34,550 nucleotides of DNA from JBKSMP01 sp964582055 (GTDB lineage: Bacteria; Verrucomicrobiota; Verrucomicrobiia; Opitutales; UBA9783): NCBI GenBank assembly GCA_964582055.1, contig CAZOPT010000005.1, positions 1-34,550 on the forward strand. The letters run 5' to 3'. The notes beneath the pieces are model-generated. The model worked only from the letters and a program-made list of their open reading frames with translations. It had not been told where the DNA came from and made no database searches. The position numbers were made by a program, and so were the translations under genes. This document shows, piece by piece, positions 24,083 to 32,442 of the stretch (positions are counted from its first letter, which is position 1; each line of letters begins with the position of its first letter).

Positions 24083-25824
24083 TTGAGTACCTTTAATAAT
24101 TGTTTTAAAATTGATAAATTTTCTGGACAAAGGCATGCTTTACCACCGAAATTACTTTCTTGATAAAAAGCTTCACTTTGTAAGAGCCATTGCTGCTGTT
24201 TATCGCTTAAAGCAATCGACAGTTCTTTAAATCCTTCTAATAAAGAGGTTGCAGATGTAATCCCTTTTTCTTTTAGCAAAAATGTAAATAATTGATGTGT
24301 TGCGGCATAAAACCCAGCTCCATCATTTAATTTGTAAGCATGCTTTACTTCATTGTAGAGTGTTTGAAATTTTTTAGTAGCAAGCATGCGTGCTTTATAA
24401 GCTTCGTTGTAGTTGTTACGAAGATTAAAATAAGCTATAATAAGGAGGATGAGTGCGATAATGCCACAAATAATTTGTATATTTTTGATCGAAGAATGTT
24501 TTGTCCAAACGACGGTATCGATAAAAATAGCATCAAAGGGCGTATTAGAAGAAGATTCTAGCGTTCCATTTGTTACAATATTGTTTGAATAGGTTGTTGG
24601 AGAACGTAAGGGAGGTTTGACTATAATTTCGTACAAAGGCTGCCGTATTGTTGTCTCATATTGGCCTTGTATGGGGTCAAAAAAGCAAAGTGAAGCTTGT
24701 GGCGGTGTCGTACTGCCTGTCGCAAGTGGAACAATTGTATAGGTATAATCCATTTCTCCAGAGTAACCAAGATCATCTTTAGATACAAAGTTTGATTTTG
24801 GATCATAAACACGCCATTGAGATGCATCGTAAATCAATTGTGGTGCTTGAAGATTATCAAAATTGCCTGACCCTGAGACTTTTACAACATAAGTAAACGG
24901 TTCATCTTGAATAAATTCTTTTACTTGTGGCATTGGACTTGAGAGATTAAAATGGCCAATTCCTTGACTGAAATTATCAGGTTGTGGCGACGGCAATGGT
25001 AAAATGTTAAGTTTGTAAATACGAGACGTAATGGTAACAGGTTCTGCACTGTCAAACATATTAGAAATTTGGCGTAAAGCAGCTAACGGATCATTACTGT
25101 CAAATAGCGAAGTAACTCGACGAGAACGTTCGATTTCTAAATCTACCGTGAAAGAAAGGGTCTGTTGGCCGGATTGTAATGCACACAAAAGTGTTGGCCA
25201 AGAAAGGCAGGCAAAGGTTTTGCCTTGTAATTCTATAGCTTGTTTTTGTGGTGCTTCGATTAAATGAGAAGCGGAAAAAGCATTCCCTGCTTTTTGAACT
25301 AAACTAGATAATTGTCCTCGCATTTGTGGAGGTGTTAAGAGGCTAATTTTACTTGGAACACATTGCCCCACATACCATTTTTGTGGAATAGAATTGTCTA
25401 AGGTTAAGTAAATGTCTATCGTTGGTGATTGTGTTTTGGATGGAGTTATGTTCGATGCAGTGACATCTATGCGAGTTGCAGGAATGGTGTGCATTGCATC
25501 ATTTACTTTTACAGAAAATTCTGGAATTGTGAAATGGCCTTCTTGAGAGGGAGTAAAGGAAAAATACCACGAAGTTGTTTGTTCACTTTGACCATTGATA
25601 ATGCGTGTTTGAGAAGATTTTCGTTCAAATTTTATCGCTACATTTGGAATGGTCGGCAAATTAAATTGAACATTGTTCAACAATTGATTTGCAGAAATAA
25701 TCCAATACGCTTTGGTTCCTAAAGGTATCGGATTGGGTTGGACTTGTGTTGAAAATACTTGAGCTTTTAGGGAAGTTCCCAATAAACTAACGAAACTAAG
25801 AAAATAGAATAAATACGTTTTCAT
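24079..25824 (-). CDS. batD: BatD-like periplasmic protein
   Basis: The 581-aa protein starts with a signal peptide (cut near residue 21, LKAQVF). It continues as a long beta-rich periplasmic part, with stretches such as QPNPIPLGTKAYWIISAN and the BatD-like repeat motifs, then a transmembrane helix at about 451-466 and a cytoplasmic helical tail of about 110 residues. This layout fits BatD of aerotolerance operons. Function is unknown in detail; BatD homologues are thought to anchor the complex to the envelope. It begins one base after the batC stop and overlaps batE by 4 bp. Confidence 0.8.
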   Translation of the reverse strand: MKTYLFYFLSFVSLLGTSLKAQVFSTQVQPNPIPLGTKAYWIISANQLLNNVQFNLPTIPNVAIKFERKSSQTRIINGQSEQTTSWYFSFTPSQEGHFTIPEFSVKVNDAMHTIPATRIDVTASNITPSKTQSPTIDIYLTLDNSIPQKWYVGQCVPSKISLLTPPQMRGQLSSLVQKAGNAFSASHLIEAPQKQAIELQGKTFACLSWPTLLCALQSGQQTLSFTVDLEIERSRRVTSLFDSNDPLAALRQISNMFDSAEPVTITSRIYKLNILPLPSPQPDNFSQGIGHFNLSSPMPQVKEFIQDEPFTYVVKVSGSGNFDNLQAPQLIYDASQWRVYDPKSNFVSKDDLGYSGEMDYTYTIVPLATGSTTPPQASLCFFDPIQGQYETTIRQPLYEIIVKPPLRSPTTYSNNIVTNGTLESSSNTPFDAIFIDTVVWTKHSSIKNIQIICGIIALILLIIAYFNLRNNYNEAYKARMLATKKFQTLYNEVKHAYKLNDGAGFYAATHQLFTFLLKEKGITSATSLLEGFKELSIALSDKQQQWLLQSEAFYQESNFGGKACLCPENLSILKQLLKVLK

Positions 25825-25825
25825 A

Positions 25826-26593
25826 TTACCAATTTTTCAATACATTTTCTTCTGGAAAAGAAGTTTGATCTTGTGAGAAATTTACCGGTAAAATACGTTC
25901 ATCATTTTTTGCTTTTTGTAAAATAGCCTGCATTTCTTTTTCGTTTTTTTGCTCATTGCTTTGAGGAGTTGATTGAGTCTGATTTTCTTTTGATGGTGGC
26001 GTTTGTTTTTGTTCTTGTTCGTGTTCTGAATTAGACTTTTGTGGTGTATTTTGTTGCTGATTATTCGGTTGTTTTTGCTGATCTTGATTTTTTTTATCGT
26101 TTTCTTTGTTTTTATTTTGAGAATCATTTTCCTTGTTTTGCTGATTCTTGTTTTGATTTTTCTGCTGATTTTCTTGTTCTTTCTTTAATTTTTCTAATTC
26201 TTTTTTTGCAAGGTCTAAGTTGTGTTTGGTGTCTTCAGCTTCTGGATTTAACGACAAAGCACTTTCGTAATTTTGAATGCTTTTTTCAAGCAGAGGAATT
26301 TTTTCTTCCTTATTTTCCATATTATCTGCTTGTTGAAAATAGGTATTTCCTAAATTGTAGAAAATTGCTTCCTGTAATTCAGGTTTTTGACATTTTTCTA
26401 GAGCCATTGCAAAGCTGCTTTCGGCTGAATAAAAATCTTCTTGTTGATAATGATATCGGCCTAAATTGTAATACCCTTGCCACTCTTGAGGGTATTTTTT
26501 GCAATAATATTCTAATTTTTGTTGTTGAGATTCAGCAGCATTTAAGGCAAATACAGAGAAAAAAGTAATTAAGAAAATAAAAAAATTATTCAT
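25826..26593 (-). CDS. batC: BatC-like TPR protein with a low-complexity Q/N/K tail
   Basis: The 255-aa protein has a signal peptide (about 1-19), then TPR repeats (about 25-130; WQGYYNLGRYHYQQEDFYSAE, AIFYNLGNTYFQQ, SIQNYESALSLNPEAEDTKHNLDLA). A tail from about 140 to 220 is almost wholly Q, N, K, E, S and P, and is followed by a conserved-looking end (EMQAILQKAKNDER). TPR plus a polar tail is typical of BatC. The tail is probably disordered. The ATG overlaps the batB stop by 4 bp. Confidence 0.78.
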   Translation of the reverse strand: MNNFFIFLITFFSVFALNAAESQQQKLEYYCKKYPQEWQGYYNLGRYHYQQEDFYSAESSFAMALEKCQKPELQEAIFYNLGNTYFQQADNMENKEEKIPLLEKSIQNYESALSLNPEAEDTKHNLDLAKKELEKLKKEQENQQKNQNKNQQNKENDSQNKNKENDKKNQDQQKQPNNQQQNTPQKSNSEHEQEQKQTPPSKENQTQSTPQSNEQKNEKEMQAILQKAKNDERILPVNFSQDQTSFPEENVLKNW

Positions 26594-27591
26594 TTTTCAG
26601 ACTTTCTTTTAAAGGGATAAAAAATAGATTCTAATAAAAAGCATAACAAGGCTAAATTTGCAAACCAAGTATAGCGTTCAATGGGTACTTTTTCTACACT
26701 TTCAAAGTTTTCGTTTGGTAAATGCTTGATTGCCATGTTGTAAATTTGTTTTAAGCCTTCGCCTGCGTTTCCTAAAGGCACATAAAAACCACCTGTAATT
26801 TGAGCAATTTGTTGTAATGTAGTTTCATCTAAGCGTGTAATAATCGTTTTCCCAGTTTCATCTTTCATGTATTCCGTTAAACCACGATCATTTGTGATGC
26901 CAATGGGGGCTCCTGTTGCTGAACCAATACCAACAGTATGAATTGTAATGCCCAACTGAGCCATTTTTTGCGCGCATTTAAGAACATTTCCGGACAAGTT
27001 TTCTCCATCTGTTAGTAAAATGATTTGCTTATAACGAGCTGTTTCGTCGAAGATTGTAGCTGCCAATTCCATGGCTTCTGACAAATTTGTTCCGCCTTTA
27101 GGAATGGTATCCGTATCCAAGCTTTGCAGAGCAAGTTTGAAAGCACCATAATCGCCGGTAGAGGGGCATTGCAAGAAAGCACTTCCTGCAAAGGCTATTA
27201 GTCCAACTTGATTTCCTTTTAAAGACTTTAAAAGCTCTTCAATACTCATTTTCGCAAGCTCTAAGCGATTAGGGCGAACATCATTCGCTAGCATACTTTT
27301 AGAAGTGTCGATGGCAAAAACAACGTTAAGTCCAGCTTGCTGGCGCTTTTCCGTAATGAAGCCCCATTGTGGCCGAGCTAGAGCCAAACCTAAACAAATG
27401 AACCCTAAACGAAATAAATTTTTTTGTATCCATTGCCATGTTTTCCCATAACGCTTTTGTCGCATACTCGGTAATACGCCCCATGTTTGCAACAAAGCAT
27501 TTTCCATCTTTCTACTTTTCCAGCATAAAAAACAGGCAAATAAGTATAAGACAAGAAAAAGAATGCCGATTTTAGGATTTGCAAAGATCAT
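26590..27591 (-). CDS. batB: BatB, membrane-anchored VWA-domain protein
   Basis: The 333-aa protein has two N-terminal membrane helices (about 7-23 and 61-76), a VWA domain (about 90-290) with MIDAS residues D95, S97, S99 (DTSKS), the GGTN threonine and TDGEN, and a C-terminal helix near 312-330. This is the BatB arrangement. The ATG at 27591 overlaps the batA stop by 4 bp and is preferred to an upstream start at 27666, which lies inside batA. An intact MIDAS suggests metal-dependent binding of a partner. Confidence 0.85.
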   Translation of the reverse strand: MIFANPKIGILFLVLYLFACFLCWKSRKMENALLQTWGVLPSMRQKRYGKTWQWIQKNLFRLGFICLGLALARPQWGFITEKRQQAGLNVVFAIDTSKSMLANDVRPNRLELAKMSIEELLKSLKGNQVGLIAFAGSAFLQCPSTGDYGAFKLALQSLDTDTIPKGGTNLSEAMELAATIFDETARYKQIILLTDGENLSGNVLKCAQKMAQLGITIHTVGIGSATGAPIGITNDRGLTEYMKDETGKTIITRLDETTLQQIAQITGGFYVPLGNAGEGLKQIYNMAIKHLPNENFESVEKVPIERYTWFANLALLCFLLESIFYPFKRKSEK

Positions 27592-28532
27592 GATAATACT
27601 TTGTACCGAGTTAATTTTAGTAAGTATTCTGCACTTAAAAATAAGAGTGCCATCAGTAAAAACCAAGGAAAAAATTCATTGTAAGTTTTGAAACCTTCCA
27701 AAACCACTTTACTTTTTTCTAATTGGTTAATCTCTTTATAAATTGCTTTTAAGCTATGAACATCATAGGCTCTATAAAAAAGACCTCCTGTTTTTTCTGC
27801 CATTTGTACTAAGGTTTGTTCATCTACTGGGAAAACTTGATCATTGCCGACCATAATAGTGTAAATTTTTGTCTGAAAACTTTTTGCAATATCGGCTGCT
27901 AAAAGCGGTGCGACATTTCCATAATTATTGACTCCATCTGTCAATAAAATGATAAGACGGGTTTTAGCTTTTAAGTCTTTGAGACGATTGATACTCATTG
28001 TGATAGCGCTTCCAATTGCTGTTCCGTCTTCAATAAGACCGGCATTTAAGCGATCTAGATTTTTCAATAACCACGCGTGATTTAATGTCAACGGGCTTAC
28101 GAGGTAAGGATAACGTGCAAAAGCTACTAAACCGATACGATCTTGTTCACGTTGTTGAATAAATTCACTTAAAACGGCTTTAGCAGCATGAATACGACTA
28201 ACGCGTTGTATTTGATTGACGGCAAAATCAGGAATTTGCATAGAGCTTGATAAGTCTAATGCTAAGATCATATCAATCCCATTGCTTTGTGAGTGCTTAT
28301 GTTCAATCACTCCTCGAGGACGTGCTAGGGCTAAAATTAAACAAGTAAGTCCCAAAAAACGAAATACTAATGGAATAAAATGTGGATTATATGTTTTGCT
28401 TTGAAATAAGTGAAGTGCGGGATACTGAATGGAATAACGAGGTAACCAAAGCCTTACCGCTATCCATAAACCGATGGGCAAAATAAGGAGGCTTAAGAGA
28501 ACCCAAGGATGGTTAAATTCAAACGTTTGCAT
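27588..28532 (-). CDS. batA: BatA, membrane-anchored VWA-domain protein
   Basis: The 314-aa protein has membrane helices at about 10-30 and 52-70, a VWA domain with MIDAS residues D93, S95, S97 (DLSSS), the DGTA threonine (DGTAIGSAI) and TDGVN, and a C-terminal helix near 289-308. The LALARPRG just before the domain is shared with BatB. BatA is thought to pair with BatB under control of MoxR. Its start overlaps the DUF4381-like gene by 14 bp; its end overlaps batB by 4 bp. Confidence 0.86.
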   Translation of the reverse strand: MQTFEFNHPWVLLSLLILPIGLWIAVRLWLPRYSIQYPALHLFQSKTYNPHFIPLVFRFLGLTCLILALARPRGVIEHKHSQSNGIDMILALDLSSSMQIPDFAVNQIQRVSRIHAAKAVLSEFIQQREQDRIGLVAFARYPYLVSPLTLNHAWLLKNLDRLNAGLIEDGTAIGSAITMSINRLKDLKAKTRLIILLTDGVNNYGNVAPLLAADIAKSFQTKIYTIMVGNDQVFPVDEQTLVQMAEKTGGLFYRAYDVHSLKAIYKEINQLEKSKVVLEGFKTYNEFFPWFLLMALLFLSAEYLLKLTRYKVLS

Positions 28533-29232
28533 GTGTTTCCTCGTTTGAATTCATTGCAAATTTCTGTTGCAAGCATTTGTCGGCTTCTTGAACGATTTTT
28601 TTTGCTTGATAGTATAATTTTAGCCGCATTTCATAATCAAACTCTTGTTGAGTGAATTTTGCTAGGTCACAGGATTTTAGTAATTGATTAATGGATCCTT
28701 TAAGGTCTTCATTTAATTCATTTACTTGCTTTAATTTTTCTAAAACTTCTTCGGTCGTATTTTCAGGGGCTGGTAAGTTAAAAACCTCCGCTAAATATTG
28801 TCGTACACTATCTGTAAGCCCGAAAGCAAATGGCTTTTGGTCTTTTTGATGAATACGTTCAAGTGCAGCATCTAAGCCTTGCAACGCTTTTGTAAAAGGA
28901 CTAAATGGAACAACTGTTGGAGCCATTTTTTTATTATGCCATTTGCGAATAAAATCCCAAATAAAAAAGATAACTAAAAGCCCCAAAAGAAGGAATAAAC
29001 AATAAAATAAAGCATGATGTGGTAATGCAGCCTCAGGTCGAATATCAAATAATTCATTTTCATCGTCCTCTCCTTCAAGCATTGCTTGATTCTGTTGGTC
29101 AAGTGAATCTGTAGTATTTATAATAGCGAGTGTTTTGTCTTCTAGGGGTTCGATGGAAGAGTCTTTCTGTTCTCCTTGAATCCAAGAAACAAACAAGAAC
29201 ACACAAATAAAAAGTTGTTTAAATCCTATCAT
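28519..29232 (-). CDS. DUF4381-like membrane protein of the Bat operon
   Basis: The 237-aa protein has a signal peptide (about 1-20), an acidic linker (EGEDDENELFDIRPEAALP), one membrane helix (about 76-93), and a cytoplasmic helical domain (about 110-225) with the ALQGLDAALERIHQ and SVRQYLAEVFNLPAPENTTEEVLEKL motifs. Such proteins sit between DUF58 and batA in MoxR/Bat operons. The family name is from memory of the position and layout and is tentative. It overlaps DUF58 by 4 bp and batA by 14 bp. Confidence 0.7.
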   Translation of the reverse strand: MIGFKQLFICVFLFVSWIQGEQKDSSIEPLEDKTLAIINTTDSLDQQNQAMLEGEDDENELFDIRPEAALPHHALFYCLFLLLGLLVIFFIWDFIRKWHNKKMAPTVVPFSPFTKALQGLDAALERIHQKDQKPFAFGLTDSVRQYLAEVFNLPAPENTTEEVLEKLKQVNELNEDLKGSINQLLKSCDLAKFTQQEFDYEMRLKLYYQAKKIVQEADKCLQQKFAMNSNEETHANV

Positions 29233-30134
29233 TTGAGTTGTTGACGTCGTTTAAAAAACGCTTGTAAAGTGTTTAAATTATTTTGTCCGTTTGTGAGTTG
29301 CAGAAAATCAATACCTTTTCGCTGGCATAACGTTTGTATGTTTTTTTGTTGAGCTTTCTGATGTATGGCAAAATGTTCTCGAAAGTTTTTATTATGTGTA
29401 TCTAAATAGAAAGTTTGGCCTGTTTCTGCGTCTTCAAGGGCTACATAGCCTACATTAGGGATTTCCTGTTCACGAGGATCATTAATTTGAATACACAACA
29501 GATCATGGTGCTGATTTAAGCGACTTAATGCGGAAAGTTCCTGGGAAAAATCATTTTTTGTAGTTGGTGTAAAATCAGAAATAAGACAGATAATCGCTTT
29601 TTTCTTCTGGAGCTGCCCTAACGCTGTTAAAGCAGCACATAAATCTGTTTGGTTGTGTTCGGGTTTGAAGAATAAGGTTTCCCGAATTAACCGTAATAGC
29701 TGCTTGCTTCCTTTAAGTGGTGGAATGAATTTTTCTACTTTGTCAGAGAACAAAAACAGTCCTACTTTATCATTGTTCTTTAATGCAGAAAAAGCGAATA
29801 TGCTTGCGATTTCGGTTGCGAATTCTCGTTTAGATTGTCCAACAGAGCCACAATGTGTTGATCCGCTAATATCGATTGCTAATAATAGGGTTAATTCACG
29901 TTCTTCGCGAAAGATTTTTACAAAAGGTTTACCAAGCTTAGCGGATACATTCCAATCTATAAAACGAACCTCATCACCAGGCGTGTATTCACGAACTTCT
30001 TCAAAATTGATACCCTGCCCCTTAAAGACACTGTGATAAGCACCGCTAAGTGCATCATTCATTAAGATGCGAGTTCTTAATTCAATTGTTCGCACTTTTT
30101 GGAGTATAGTGCGTGCTTTATCTTCGGGTAACAT
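29229..30134 (-). CDS. DUF58 protein (VWA-like)
   Basis: The 301-aa protein has the DUF58 core: GAYHSVFKGQGINFEEVREYTPGDEVRFIDW...KIFREERE, then a VWA-like region with AIDISGS metal site (around residues 97-103) and LISDF. DUF58 proteins are encoded beside MoxR AAA+ ATPases and are likely its cofactors. Length is typical (about 300 aa). The ATG overlaps the moxR stop by one base (TAATG), and the stop overlaps the next gene by 4 bp. Confidence 0.9.
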   Translation of the reverse strand: MLPEDKARTILQKVRTIELRTRILMNDALSGAYHSVFKGQGINFEEVREYTPGDEVRFIDWNVSAKLGKPFVKIFREERELTLLLAIDISGSTHCGSVGQSKREFATEIASIFAFSALKNNDKVGLFLFSDKVEKFIPPLKGSKQLLRLIRETLFFKPEHNQTDLCAALTALGQLQKKKAIICLISDFTPTTKNDFSQELSALSRLNQHHDLLCIQINDPREQEIPNVGYVALEDAETGQTFYLDTHNKNFREHFAIHQKAQQKNIQTLCQRKGIDFLQLTNGQNNLNTLQAFFKRRQQLK

Positions 30135-31138
30135 TAAGGTACAGGAATGGTTTCGAGAATTTTTTCAATGATTTGATCTTGCGAAATATCTTCTGCTTCT
30201 GCTTCGTAAGATAAGCCAATACGATGCCTTAAAACCAATGGTGCCATTGTTTTAACATCTTGAGGAATAACATATCCACGATGCTTTAAAAATGCCCAGG
30301 TTTTTACGGCAATTGTTAACGCAATTGTTGCGCGTGGAGAAGCACCAAAACGTAATAAGTTTTTGATGTTTAGATGATATTTTTCCGGAGTTCGTGTTGC
30401 ATAAACAAGATGTACAATGTAGTCACGAATTTTGTCATCAATGTAAATTCGGTCAATCCATTGACGGCTTTCAAAAATTTCTTTTTCGGATAAAATACTC
30501 TGTGGTTCTTCGGTAGGTTTTAACGAAGCTTTTGCATCTAAAATCGCTCGTTCTTCTTCCCAGGAAGGATAAGAAACGTTCAATTTTAGCATAAAACGAT
30601 CTACCTGTGCTTCTGGTAACGTATAGGTACCTTCTTGTTCTACCGGATTTTGTGTTGCTAAAACAAGGAACGGGTTTTCAAGTTGATAGGTCGTCTCTCC
30701 AATGGTAACTTGTCGTTCCTGCATACCTTCCAATAAAGCACTTTGAACCTTTGAAGGAGCACGATTGATTTCATCCGCTAGTAAAATATTGGTAAAAATA
30801 GGTCCCTTTTTAGTTACAAAAGAACCTGCTGAAGGATTATAAATCAGTGTTCCGACAATATCAGATGGTAATAAATCTGGTGTAAATTGAATACGTTGAA
30901 ATTTGAGTTGAAAAACTTTGGCAAGAGTTTTAATAACTAGCGTTTTAGCTAGTCCTGGTAAGCCTTCTAAAAGGACGTGTCCATTTGCCAATAGACCTAC
31001 GAGTAGGCCATCGACAACATGCTTGTTTCCAATAATTGCTTTGTTAACTTCTGCTTTTAAAAGCTCAATCCATGCCGTTTTTGCTTGGATTTGCTCATTT
31101 AATTCTGCTAAAGGTACTTGTATATTCGAAAGCTCCAT
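30134..31138 (-). CDS. moxR: MoxR-family AAA+ ATPase
   Basis: MoxR AAA+ ATPases are thought to act as chaperones that activate VWA partners. The 334-aa protein has Walker A EGLPGLAKT (58-66), Walker B LLADEINRAP (near 118-127), sensor 1 LATQNP, an arginine-finger region PEAQVDRFMLK and the C-terminal lid with FGASPRATIAL. The start at 31138 has no ribosome site and lies very close to the predicted promoter, so the leader may be only about 8 nt. It is the first gene of the nine-gene run ending in murJ. Confidence 0.94.
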   Translation of the reverse strand: MELSNIQVPLAELNEQIQAKTAWIELLKAEVNKAIIGNKHVVDGLLVGLLANGHVLLEGLPGLAKTLVIKTLAKVFQLKFQRIQFTPDLLPSDIVGTLIYNPSAGSFVTKKGPIFTNILLADEINRAPSKVQSALLEGMQERQVTIGETTYQLENPFLVLATQNPVEQEGTYTLPEAQVDRFMLKLNVSYPSWEEERAILDAKASLKPTEEPQSILSEKEIFESRQWIDRIYIDDKIRDYIVHLVYATRTPEKYHLNIKNLLRFGASPRATIALTIAVKTWAFLKHRGYVIPQDVKTMAPLVLRHRIGLSYEAEAEDISQDQIIEKILETIPVP

Positions 31139-31152
31139 AAATTAATGCAGTA

Positions 31153-31181
31153 AGTGTAGTTTGCTCAAATTATTTTGTCAA
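31153..31181 (-). promoter_or_regulatory. Sigma70-type promoter for the moxR-bat-murJ operon
   Basis: The minus strand has a perfect -35 box TTGACA (complement of 31176-31181), a 17-bp spacer and a -10 box TACACT (complement of 31153-31158; 4 of 6 matches). Transcription would start near 31146, about 8 nt before the moxR ATG. Confidence 0.65.
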
Positions 31182-31227
31182 TGGGTTTCTGTTAAAACTT
31201 AAATTTATCAGCCTTTATATTTAGCAC

Positions 31228-31256
31228 TTGATTTTTTATAAAGTAGCTATTATTTT
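31228..31256 (+). promoter_or_regulatory. Weak candidate promoter for the two-component operon
   Basis: TTGATT (31228-31233), a 17-bp spacer and TATTTT (31251-31256) match the consensus at 4 of 6 positions each. A TAAGG lies just before the ATG at 31271, with only one base between. In AT-rich DNA such matches are common, so this is tentative. Confidence 0.3.
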
Positions 31257-31270
31257 ACATGACGTAAGGT

Positions 31271-31978
31271 ATGTTTACATGTTCGAATGAAATTATTTTT
31301 GACTTAGCCTGGAAGCATAAAGTGCAACGAATTTGCCGTTTTCTACTGCATGATTTAAGTAATCATTTGACAGGTAGTTTAACTTTAAGTGAGCTGTATT
31401 GTGAACATCCCAGTGCAGATTCTTTGAAAGATGGTATTGTATCCATCCGCAATAATTGTTATAAAGAACGGGATTTATTAATGCGTCTTTCACAATTAAA
31501 TCATGCGAATTCTCATCAAATTACATATATTGATCTGAAAACATTCGCAATGGAATTATTGCCTATTGTCCGAGCTTTTTTACCTCCTCGAACAAATTTA
31601 ACAATAAAAATGGATCAGGAATACATGCGTGTTGTTCAATTTAGTCCCGAATATTTACAGCGCATTTTTTTGCAAATTTTATTTAATTCAGCAGAAGCTT
31701 TACAGCAAGTTAACAATCCCAATATTTGTATAGATTGTACGCTGAAAGATGAATTTATGGTTTGTGAGATTTCGGATAATGGTTGTGGAATGTCATTGGA
31801 GATTATCGATAAAATCTTAGAAACGCCAAATGCATTAAATTTGAACGATGAATCTCATTTAGGTTTGGGGTTAGTTATGGTACAATTTTATATGTCTGCT
31901 GTGCAGGGAAAGGTGGAAGTTATATCTCAGGAAAATGGTGGAACAACTGTATTGCTTTATTTTAAAACGTTATCATGA
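31271..31978 (+). CDS. Soluble sensor-less histidine kinase
   Basis: The 235-aa protein has no membrane segment or sensor domain. An H-box-like LLHDLSNHLTG gives a probable phospho-acceptor His27; the flanking form HDLSN differs from the usual HELRTP. The ATPase domain has N-box LFNSAEAL (N139), G1 SDNGCGM (D169) and G2 LGLGLV (198-202). It probably phosphorylates the next gene's receiver or the hybrid kinase. The stop overlaps the following gene by 4 bp. Confidence 0.82.
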   Translation: MFTCSNEIIFDLAWKHKVQRICRFLLHDLSNHLTGSLTLSELYCEHPSADSLKDGIVSIRNNCYKERDLLMRLSQLNHANSHQITYIDLKTFAMELLPIVRAFLPPRTNLTIKMDQEYMRVVQFSPEYLQRIFLQILFNSAEALQQVNNPNICIDCTLKDEFMVCEISDNGCGMSLEIIDKILETPNALNLNDESHLGLGLVMVQFYMSAVQGKVEVISQENGGTTVLLYFKTLS

Positions 31979-32442
31979 AACCAACCTATCCTATTCTTAT
32001 TTTAGACGATGATGAAGCAATTTTAAAGGCTTTATTGGAAACGCTGAAATTAGAAGGTTACACGTGTCATGGAACAACACACGTAAAAGAAGCTTTAGAA
32101 TTATTATCTCAAAAAATTTTTGCTGTTGTCCTTTCAGATCAACGTATGGCGGAACTTAATGGTATTTGTTTTCTGCAACAGGTAAAAGAAATGCAAGCTA
32201 AATGTTCACGTATTTTGATTACAGGAGTGTTAACAAGTGAAATGTTTTTAGAAGCTATTAATAATGCTGAAGTTTTTCGGTGTTTAGCTAAGCCTTGGAT
32301 ACGAGAACATCTTATTCAGACAATAAAAGAAGCTTATGGTGCGTTTGAAACAAAATTAGCTTATGAAGAAGCTCATCAGGCACTTTTAGAGACGAATCAA
32401 CATTTAATAGACGAAAACATTCAATTGCGACATCATCAATGA
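31975..32442 (+). CDS. Response regulator receiver with coiled-coil tail
   Basis: The 155-aa protein has a receiver domain (about 5-118) with acidic pocket D11/D12, phospho-acceptor D55 (LSDQRM), T83 and K106 (AKPW). LSDQRMAELNGICFLQQV resembles receivers of the RpfG/HD-GYP kind, but no output domain follows. The last 35 residues form a helix with a coiled-coil pattern, perhaps for dimerisation. It overlaps both neighbours by 4 bp, so the three proteins are made together. Confidence 0.88.
   Translation: MKPTYPILILDDDEAILKALLETLKLEGYTCHGTTHVKEALELLSQKIFAVVLSDQRMAELNGICFLQQVKEMQAKCSRILITGVLTSEMFLEAINNAEVFRCLAKPWIREHLIQTIKEAYGAFETKLAYEEAHQALLETNQHLIDENIQLRHHQ

Noticed and set aside
26041..26568. 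175-codon + strand frame opposite batC
   Set aside because: It is the complement of the Q/N/K-rich tail and TPR region; its F/L/D-rich product is an antisense shadow of a low-complexity gene.
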